Assembly: GCA_001179505.1 (NCBI GenBank)
Contig: CDMY01000214.1
Coordinates: forward strand, 55,541-119,540
Direction of reading: 5' to 3'
Source: Vitrella brassicaformis
Taxonomy: Eukaryota; Sar; Vitrellaceae
DNA length: 64,000 nucleotides
Shown piece after piece: positions 56,943-64,000 of the stretch; the first letter of the stretch is position 1, and every line of letters begins with the position of its first letter. The notes under the pieces are model-generated. The model was given only the letters and a program-made list of their open reading frames with translations, was not told the DNA's origin and ran no database searches. A program made the translations under genes and the position numbers.

Positions 56943-58434
56943 CTCCACTGCTTGAAGGTTCTCGAGGCGCATCTGGCCCGACTTGCTCTCGGCCTTCTTG
57001 AGCCTGCGTCAGGAACAAACACACACACACAGAGGGGCGTGTGTGAGCGGCACATGTGTGTGTGCGTGTGTGGTGTGTGTGTGTGGCGGACTCACCGCTG
57101 AATGATGTTGTCTACTCGATCAGCGTTGAAAGTGTGGGTCTCCACGAGCCAGGACTTGAGCTCCTCGTAGTGCGGGCCCGCCCACTTGAACTCCAACTCG
57201 CCACCCTCAGCAACCTGCATAACACACACACACACACAGGTGACCGTGTGTGTGGCTGAGCTGCAGGCCAGGCGTATGTACTTGGGGATCCTTGAACATG
57301 TTTCTGGCCTCCTCGAAGGGGAAGTTGTCCGGCAGCACGAACTTGTCGCCCTTCTCCTTGATCATGTGCTGGATGATGTTCTCGATGGAGTGGTGCTGCT
57401 GCACCAGCTTGTGGGCCGTGACGGGCCCGATGCCCTTGATGGAGTCGCAGTAGTCGCAGCCGCACAGGATGCAGAAGTCGATGAACTCGTCCATGGTCAG
57501 CTTCAGGTCCTCCAACACCGTCTCGAGCGTCAACACGTGCACCTTGTTGCCGGGGTCCTCCTGCTCCGAGAAATTCAGGTGCCGAATCACCGTCGGCGAC
57601 CTGCACTCGACCAACACAGCACACGCACACACACACATAATCCCCCCTCCCTCCTCCCTCCCTCCCTCCTCCCTCTGTGTGTGTGTGGCCATCTCAAACA
57701 CCCATCCAGCCCACCCGAATGTGAGTGCGCTAGCGTCGTCAGTGGCGGTGGCGTAGACCTTGCCCTTGGCCGCGAGTTTGGCGCACTGTGCCTCGGCCTC
57801 GCACGGCGCCTCTACGACGGGTATGCCCAGGAGCTTGAGCAGGTGTTTGACTTCGTCGTTGTGCTGCTTGGTGATCTTGACGGTGCGGCCGATGAACTTC
57901 TTGACCTCCTTGTCGCCCGCCTCCTTGGCGGCCTCGAGGTCCTCCTCGGCCTTGGTCCGCTTGTCCGAACGCATCAGCAGCTCGCCGCTCTTCAGGCGGG
58001 GGGGCGCGCCGTCAAACACGTACACGGGCGTGATGCCAGCCTCTGACACACACACAGACACACACACACGCACACACACAGAGAGAGAGAGAGAGGGATG
58101 CACAGCGCACACCCCAACACACTCAGATGATTGAGATGCCGTGGCGTGTGCCAGTGTGGGTGTTTTGCGGGTCTTTACCGAGGAGCTTGACGACTCTGTC
58201 GAGCATGCCCGTGATGTACGAGGTAGTCTCTCCGCTCTCGTTGGTGAGGTTGGCGGACGAGAAGTTGGGGTCGTTGCCGCTGCTGCCGTCGCGGACGGCT
58301 ATCATGAGCTGGTACAGCGACATGGATGCGTCGATGGCTAGCTTCTGACCCATCAGAAAGTCGTACTTCTCGTGGTCCTTCAGGCTGCGGGGCGCCTGGT
58401 CGCTGATGAACTTGATCAGCCCCTTGATCCCCAT
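56943..58434 (-). CDS. FEN1: Flap endonuclease 1-like XPG-family nuclease with an altered metal site
   Basis: The ATG at 58434 gives the invariant MGIKGL start ([15 protein letters not shown]). N-region: [20 protein letters not shown] and [11 protein letters not shown]-region: [67 protein letters not shown], then [18 protein letters not shown] (H2TH region). C-terminal exons: [54 protein letters not shown]1 removes 5' flaps at Okazaki fragments and in base-excision repair. Metal ligands matching human D34, D86, E158, E160, D179 and D233 are present, but the position of D181 is Ser (TDDAS instead of TEDMD). The PCNA box is degenerate (QMRLENLQ versus QGRLDSFF). The exon ends GAG|gtcagg without a stop, so coding must continue. 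Confidence 0.9.
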
Positions 58435-58926
58435 CGCTCGCGAGGGATGGCTGGCTGGCTGGCTGGATGGATGGAGGCGCAAGGCAATATGCGATCTGCT
58501 GCGGCGGCCACAGCGGACTCCAACCGAGCACCCTGTCTGGGGGCAAGGGTGTCGTCTGCCTCTTGGGAGGGAGGAAGAGTCTAAGATGGAGAAGTGAACC
58601 AAACAAAACGATTAACCGATGCTTGAGAACCGATGCTTGAGAGGACGCGCCAGAGCTCGTCCAGCCTCAGCAGCAGCGGTTTCACGGAGCACCCTAGGCG
58701 GCGTACACCTCCCTTTGGATCCCCCTTTCCGCGTAGTGGCTGGCCAGTACGAGCGAAGTGGACCGCAAAATGCGCTTCCCCCACTACTGTCGGCTTCTCG
58801 TGAGTTTGGGGGTGGTCAGGCACGTGTCAACGACGCCTGCTACACTTGTTCTACGTCACTGACTCATCCATCGTGTTGTGCTCGCAGGTGAGCCGACGAG
58901 TGAAGTTGAGTTATGTGCTGCACCTA

Positions 58927-58991
58927 TTGCACTGGGCTCGGTGGCACCGCAACGGCATGTACCGTCGTTCCGTGCCAGCGTGCCCAGTCAA
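58927..58991. repeat. Imperfect inverted repeat (possible hairpin)
   Basis: TTGCACTGGGCTCGGTGGCA at the left is mirrored by TGCCAGCGTGCCCAGTCAA at the right, with near-complementary CCGCAACGGCAT and ACCGTCGTTCCG between. Arms are about 32 bases with roughly 80% pairing by eye and almost no loop. Confidence 0.6.
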
Positions 58992-60252
58992 CGATCTCGA
59001 GAAGCTGCATTTTGCAGTGCAGAAAAGACGGGATAATCTGTGGGTTCTGGAACGTCACGTCGTAGTACGAAACGGTCAGTGAGTGCAGGCGGCTCAGCAG
59101 CTGCTCAGTGAGCCAAGACATGCAAGAATTGATGGCGAGATGCACCATGGATTTTCTCGCCCCACATCCATTCCCATGGAAGAGGACACAGCTTTCCGAG
59201 AGAGCATCGTCAACCACTGGAGCCAGCTCCTGTCCGTCGAGCTGATGAAGCACAACGCGTTCCAAGTGGCGAGTCGCGCGCAGCGCGCGGCGGCCGCTAG
59301 AGGGCCACGGACGTTGTCCATTGTTTCTCCATGTATTGTTTCCCTTCGCTTGCTTGATACGAACTCATGCATCTGCTAAATCCACCTGGCGAGATGCATC
59401 CGTGCCGCTGGCCAAGCCTTTCTGTTGCCATGGGGGGCTGAAGGTTGGAGTGGATCAGAGTGTGTGTGGATGGATGTCACCATGGGCTGAGCCATTTATG
59501 TATATGGAACAATCGAGACTTCAGAATTGCTCTGCTTGCTCTGGACGATTGAAGAGACTTGCAATGGCGGACAGCCTCGAATTGGTCAAGCCATTGCAAT
59601 GCACGAGTTGAATAAAATGTACGCAGCCTCTGCTTTGTCGGGTCAGTGACTCTCTTCCTTTGTCTCTCCCTGTGTGTATGTGTGTGTTTATGTGTCTGTG
59701 TGCGTGTGGGAAGAGAGGATGTGGGGCGATGTATCTCTGAGGTTCAATTGGTGTTCGCCCAGAATGGCTGAGAATGCGTTCAACAGGCCGTGGTGAGACA
59801 TAACGATGACATCTCGGCAAGCAGGCTGCAGAGGGTGGTTCACTAGGCCGTCAGCAAGCTCGACTACAAGACAGTGCAGGACCTGCTGCTCGACCTGACA
59901 GATCAAACAGACGAAGGCATCGATAACGACGAATACGATATGCTACACAGCCGTAGTGAGTGTGTTTATTTTCCGGATGCGTATGCGTGTGTGTCGAGGA
60001 GACACTACTGAGAGAGACACGGCGTCATGCAGAGCTGCCTCTATATCAGCTGTGTGCGTGTCTCTGTGTGTGCAGCGGAACCGACAGCCAGGCCTGTGTG
60101 TTCATTCGGGCTGCCTTTGGTGTCTTGTTTGATCGTCCGCCCGGCGTCCATTCACTTAGTTGGCCCGTTTGTCTTGCCTTGACGGAATGCAATTTCCCTC
60201 TTTCTTTAAGAGACACGCGCAGACACACGCAATCGTCGACATCCAGATCAAC

Positions 60253-60276
60253 GGAATATAAAATGTAGGCATCGAT
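60253..60276 (-). repeat. IAGYILY exon motif, copy in right-hand locus (degenerate)
   Basis: The plus strand reads GGAATATAAAATGTAGGCAT; the reverse complement holds the CTACATTTTATATTCC core but loses the IAG part. Confidence 0.4.
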
Positions 60277-60279
60277 ACA

Positions 60280-62552
60280 TCAGCCACGGTGCACATAGCA
60301 GAAACGCTCTCCGCCATCCTTCCCGAGGAGCATAATAGTGTCGATGCTGTCGTGTGCCGACAGCACGTGGTTGAGGCGAGCGACCGCTACGTTCTGGTAC
60401 ACACACATACACAAACACACACACACGTGCACAGGCGGGAAGCGTAAATGAGTTGATGTATGTACCTGTGTAATCACACAGGCACCCGGGGCCGGCGATG
60501 ACCTCGCAAAGGGCCTTCGCGTGGCATCTGGCGGCGGTCTCGAAGGGCCAGTTGGTGCTTGCACGAGGGGCAGAGCTGCACGGCGTGATGATGCAGCGAT
60601 GCTCACCTTCTGTCGTTGAGATCGCCAGGTCGTGGACCAGCGGCGTGCACGCCTTGGCCTTCTCGTCATTCGGGGTTGGTGTTCATGATGGTCTTGTACT
60701 TCGATAGGCGTGGTACCATGACAGCCCTTCTATTCGTTCTGAATACCCGTCGGTGTGGCCATCTTGCTGAACGACATCACAAGGCGTCGGCATCCATCAC
60801 ATGCGGGGTCCGCCTCCTCTCAATGGCGTGCATTCGCTTACAGGAGATCCATGATGGGAAAGGATGAGGAGGGAGAAAGGCGTACATACTGAATGAGATG
60901 ATGTATGTACCTGTCTAGTTTGCTGCATGTATCTGTCGCATCACAGACACATCCCAATGTTCCTGAGCCTCTCGCAGAGGTGATTGACGAAGTCGGTGCC
61001 GGAGAGCTGCTCGACTGACGCCCCACGCATGCCACACAACACAGAGCAGGACGACCGTGTATGTGTCTGTCTGCTCTGTGTTGTGTGGCACGCCGATGCT
61101 GATCCTCACTGTTGATGGTCCTGGCTGTCCCTGCTGTTGAGGAGGTCCATCGCGGCCTTGAACAGACGCACCAACTCGTCAAAGGGGACCACCCACACAC
61201 CATGCACAAGCAAAATGCAGACAAGGCCGTCGGGCGTCGCGTCGGTTCTTTCCATAAGCTCAACTCACCGACGCGCTCGGCTCCGGCCTCCTTGCTGGAC
61301 GACGACGAAGGCATCGAGCTCATGCTGCCTGAACGACAGACAGACAGACAGACAGACACAGACAGACAGACAGACAGGCGGACGGACAGCCAGATGACAT
61401 CAGTGCGCGACCCGTATCTGTCTGTCTGTCGGCGGTTGAAGCGCAACAGGGGCGTGTCTCTGTGTCTCCACTGTCCGCAGAATATGAAATGTAGCCAGCG
61501 ATGAGTGTTGTCATGGCCTGACATGTCTTGCCGAGGTTTTGTGGGGTGACACTGTCGTCAGCTTCGTCTTCGTCGACCTGGCCCTGTACACAGGCAGCAA
61601 ACACAGAGGAGTGGAGTGTAACGTTGGCTCCCTGCTCCGCAATTGCTGTACTGAATCGCGGCCGAGCACCCCGCGTTCAACCTGTACACGCACACACGCC
61701 ACACAAGTGATGGATGCGTTGTGAAAACAAACACAGACGGAAGGCAAAGACAAACACGGCGTGAAGCATTAACGTCTAGTCTCACTTTCGGAGCCCATCG
61801 ATTCTCAGACCCGATTCTGAACCCGATTCTGAAGTCGAAAAATGCGACGTGTGTTATCATCTTTCGTCTTCGTGTGGGCCCTCTTTCTGGTTCTACTTCT
61901 CGGCGCAGATGGTGTCTCACGCATCTGATACACAGAGAGCGGCGCGGTACCTGATCATTGCTTACCTCGGCCGCTTCCTGACGCCTCCAAGTTGGCCATC
62001 CAAGCCTTCTCTTGAACTCGTTGCTCTCAAACCATCTCCCACGCTGCATCCAAGTACACGGCTGATGGATAGGTAGATGATGCACGACTTTGAATGGTGT
62101 CTACGATTTAGCTGTCGAAAAGATGTGCGTGTCTCTCTGTCTTCACTTGCATCAGGATATAAAATGTAGCCAGCGATGGAGAGAAAGTGCCGATTGTCTC
62201 GCTTGTATGGCCTGACCCCTCCCCTAGCGCCATCGACATGGCTTCGACACAGCACACACACACACACACGATGAACAAAGTCTCCCTCTTCTCCTGCCCC
62301 TCTCTGCGTGGCTCTGCGCGTACTCATGGGGGAATGGTGGGCGTCGAGCAGCGCCACGGGTATCGCCAGGAGCCTCAGCACAGACACACCGCCCTCCGGT
62401 GGCGGTGCACGGGTGTGTGTTGGGTTGGTACCGTTGTTGGTTCCTCCCCATCTCGCTGGTAGCCACTGCCTGCAGATGCCCGTGGCCGTCTTGCTCAGAT
62501 GCTATGGTCCTCTTCAACTTGTGTGTGGTCAGCCACACACACACACACACAT

Positions 62553-62587
<35 letters not shown>

Positions 62588-63688
62588 CACATATACGAGG
62601 AAACTCGGGTGTGTACCGATGTAGTCGGCCAGGCTGCCCAGGAGCAGGACGACCAGCCTGTTGAACTCGTGATCATGGGATGACGCGGCGATTTGGTGGT
62701 GTTGAGAGTGCGCTTGACGGGTGCTGCACACATTACATGAGTCAGGCAGGCAGCACAATCACCACAACACATACATCGTCAGGCGTGTATGTCTGTATGT
62801 ATGTGTTGTGTGCACGCCATGCTCACCGTCGACACACTCCGGTAGCTGCCTGACGACCGGGCTGAGCTCGATGGCCTTGGCGTGAGGTCCGAGAGTGGCG
62901 TCAGTGATGATGTCCGCCGCCTTCTTGAACAGGACCGCCCGCACCTGCATCGGCGAAGTCTTTAACTCCTCACTCTCGTCAGAATATAAAATGTAACCAG
63001 CGATGAGCATCGGATCCTGACGAGCCGGCCTTGATACATAGCGAAAGTTCATGGCCTTGATACATAGTTGTGCGTGTACCGTGAGGGCGAGAGCTTGCTG
63101 CGCGCTCACAGAACTGAGCCGCTGCATGAAGGAGAGGAAAGAAAGTGAGACAGAAGGAAATGTCTCAGACAAGGTCTCAGAGCGATATTACCTCGCTGCT
63201 TTCCGACAGAAGGCTGGCCAATTCACCGAAATCCGCACGGACAGAAGCCTCAAACCGCCGAACGTGGGACATCTCCTCTCGAACCTCCTGCATACACACA
63301 TAGACACACACACATAGACACACACACACATACACACATCCATCTGCAGGCACTGAGGGCACTTGTGTGGGTTAATACTGTTACGATCAGTCACACGATC
63401 AATGAGCTTCGCCTTGATCCATTCACCACTGCGCCGCCTTGCCAGATATGTGTGCCTCTTCACCGACATATGCCAGGTGTGTCGTAGTTGATGCGAAAGT
63501 TCACTGGCGTCTGGCTCTCGGCCAAACGCATCTCCTGCACACAAATACACACACACACCCATCTGCAGGCACTGAGGGCACCTGTGAGGGTTGGTACCGT
63601 CCTTGTGGTGTCGACTTGCCCACGCAGGGCACCGAACAGCTGGAGAGGGTCGGCCGTCTCATCACGCATCTCCTGCACACACACATAC

Positions 63689-63719
<31 letters not shown>

Positions 63720-64000
63720 TCTGCAGGCACTGAGGGCACTTGTGTGGGTTGGTACCGTTGTGATGGAGTCGAGCTGGCCACGGACTGGGCCGACCAGCTG
63801 GCGAATCTCTGCCATGTACTTATACTCGACCTGACCTATCGCTGACCGACAAAGGGCAGCATACAGTCTGTATTTATTGTCTCGTCTGTCAATTGGTCTG
63901 TCTGTCTGGCTGCTCGATGCTTACAGACGGGGAGGTCGACCATCGGTGGCGCGGCGATGAGCATCGACTCCTGACGAATCTCCTGAACACACACACACAC
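60280..64000 (-). CDS. Multi-exon hypothetical protein built from repeated exons, 5' end outside the window
   Basis: I do not recognise this gene. Minus-strand exons with fair splice sites include EMRDETADPLQLFGALRGQV (63600-63675), EMRLAESQTPVNFRINYDTP (63470-63535), MSHVRRFEASVRADFGELAS (63195-63290), IAGYILYSDESEELKTSPMQ (about 62950-63008), FKKAADIITDATLGPHAKAI then ELSPVVRQLPECVDG, FNRLVVLLLGSLADYIG (about 62620), IAGYILYPDASEDRETRTS (62122-62178), IAGYISYSADSGDTETRPC (61451-61504), and finally TAARCHAKALCEVIAGPGCL with NVAVARLNHVLSAHDSIDTI and a stop at 60280. The module 'H.KA......G.L.....G' recurs at 60500, 60970, 62640 and 62860. It could be one long gene or several paralogues in tandem. 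The shared IAGYILY exon ties it to the array at 25-30.5 kb. Confidence 0.45.
61451..61504 (-). repeat. IAGYILY exon motif, copy in right-hand locus
   Basis: The minus strand reads ATCGCTGGCTACATTTCATA, then TTCTGCGGACAGTGGAGACA, then CAGAGACACGCC. Encodes IAGYISYSADSGDTETRP. Confidence 0.7.
62122..62178 (-). repeat. IAGYILY exon motif, copy in right-hand locus
   Basis: The minus strand reads ATCGCTGGCTACATTTTATA, then TCCTGATGCAAGTGAAGACA, then GAGAGACACGCAC. Encodes IAGYILYPDASEDRETRT. Confidence 0.75.
62953..63008 (-). repeat. IAGYILY exon motif, copy in right-hand locus
   Basis: The minus strand reads ATCGCTGGTTACATTTTATA, then TTCTGACGAGAGTGAGGAGT, then TAAAGACTTCGCCG. Encodes IAGYILYSDESEELKTSP and continues as an exon. 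Confidence 0.75.
63296..64000 (-). repeat. Tandem exon-intron repeats with near-identical introns
   Basis: The block CTGCAGGCACTGAGGGCAC occurs at 63344, 63563 and 63721, each flanked on one side by (CA)n and on the other by GGGTT(G/A)(G/A)TAC. On the minus strand these are introns starting GTACCAAC and ending in (TG)n-CAG, placed between short exons beginning EMR or EIR. The introns are more alike than the exons, a sign of recent tandem duplication followed by exon divergence, or of gene conversion. A further EIR exon begins before 64000. Confidence 0.7.

Larger units (their letters stand above)
58435..60279. other. Intergenic region with an imperfect inverted repeat
   Basis: About 1.8 kb with open frames on both strands around 58850-59370 but no supported gene. 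One palindromic stretch is noted separately. Confidence 0.45.

Noticed and set aside
58846-59372. Candidate genes on both strands of the region right of FEN1 (both contain WARWH)
   Set aside because: The shared peptide is produced by the inverted repeat read on opposite strands; no splice sites or start context support either.
63296-63735. Possible CRISPR-like array because of regularly recurring blocks
   Set aside because: The blocks are introns with splice signals in a eukaryotic gene, spacing is irregular (219 and 158 bases), and no spacer/repeat structure exists.
1-64000. tRNA, rRNA or snRNA genes
   Set aside because: I looked for tRNA B-box (GGTTCGA) and A-box pairs with cloverleaf arms and for rRNA core sequence and saw none. 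A tRNAscan-SE and Infernal run would be decisive.

Overview
The window looks like nuclear DNA from a gene-dense, intron-rich, photosynthetic alveolate, most plausibly a chromerid such as Vitrella. This is inference. The support is GC-rich coding sequence cut by many short GT-AG introns, introns full of (CA)n and (TG)n tracts, an SAM-methyltransferase of the cyanobacterial/plastid type with an N-terminal targeting-like segment, and an EH-domain scaffold like apicomplexan Eps15. There is no bacterial operon structure, no recognisable transposase and no visible rRNA or tRNA gene.

Layout. 1-5.2 kb (-): large helical-repeat hypothetical protein, running off the left edge. 5.6-7.3 kb (-): HxxxD acyltransferase. 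7.9-14.8 kb (+): EH-domain/coiled-coil endocytic scaffold with about 30 exons. 15.7-18.0 kb (-): TFIIH p62/TFB1-like protein. 18.1-19.7 kb (+): plastid-type methyltransferase. 20.2-21.7 kb (+): Pro/Gln-rich protein. 22.2-23.7 kb (-): double-domain YdcZ-type DMT transporter. 24.0-24.6 kb (+): small membrane protein. 25.1-30.5 kb (+): unstable array of GST-like modules, including a perfect 600-bp tandem duplication. 30.6-32.6 kb (-): SAM-UBX protein. 32.9-34.5 kb (+): diacylglycerol kinase. 35.0-36.2 kb (-): tyrosine-phosphatase-like protein. 37.9-40.4 kb (-): secreted Cys-rich protein. 40.7-45.8 kb (-): EFL1 ribosome-assembly GTPase. 47.5-48.2 kb (-): decayed katanin-like fragment. 48.3-50.1 kb (-): atypical kinase. 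50.1-53.4 kb: repeat-bearing gene-poor stretch. 53.4-56.8 kb (-): low-complexity Lys-rich protein. 56.9-58.4 kb (-): FEN1-like nuclease. 60.3-64.0 kb (-): repeated-exon gene running off the right edge.

The genes do not form a pathway; most are single housekeeping genes. The most unusual parts are the GST-like module array at 25-30.5 kb and the repeated-exon locus at 60-64 kb. They share one short conserved exon (IAGYILY..D.SE..ET) present in seven copies across both loci and in both orientations, which suggests one expanding, lineage-specific gene family. Other oddities are a FEN1 lacking one of its metal-binding aspartates, its possible in-phase fusion to the next gene, introns whose two ends can pair as (CA)n:(TG)n, and a bacterial-type transporter with introns. 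All exon boundaries were read by eye from GT-AG signals and reading phase, without transcript evidence.
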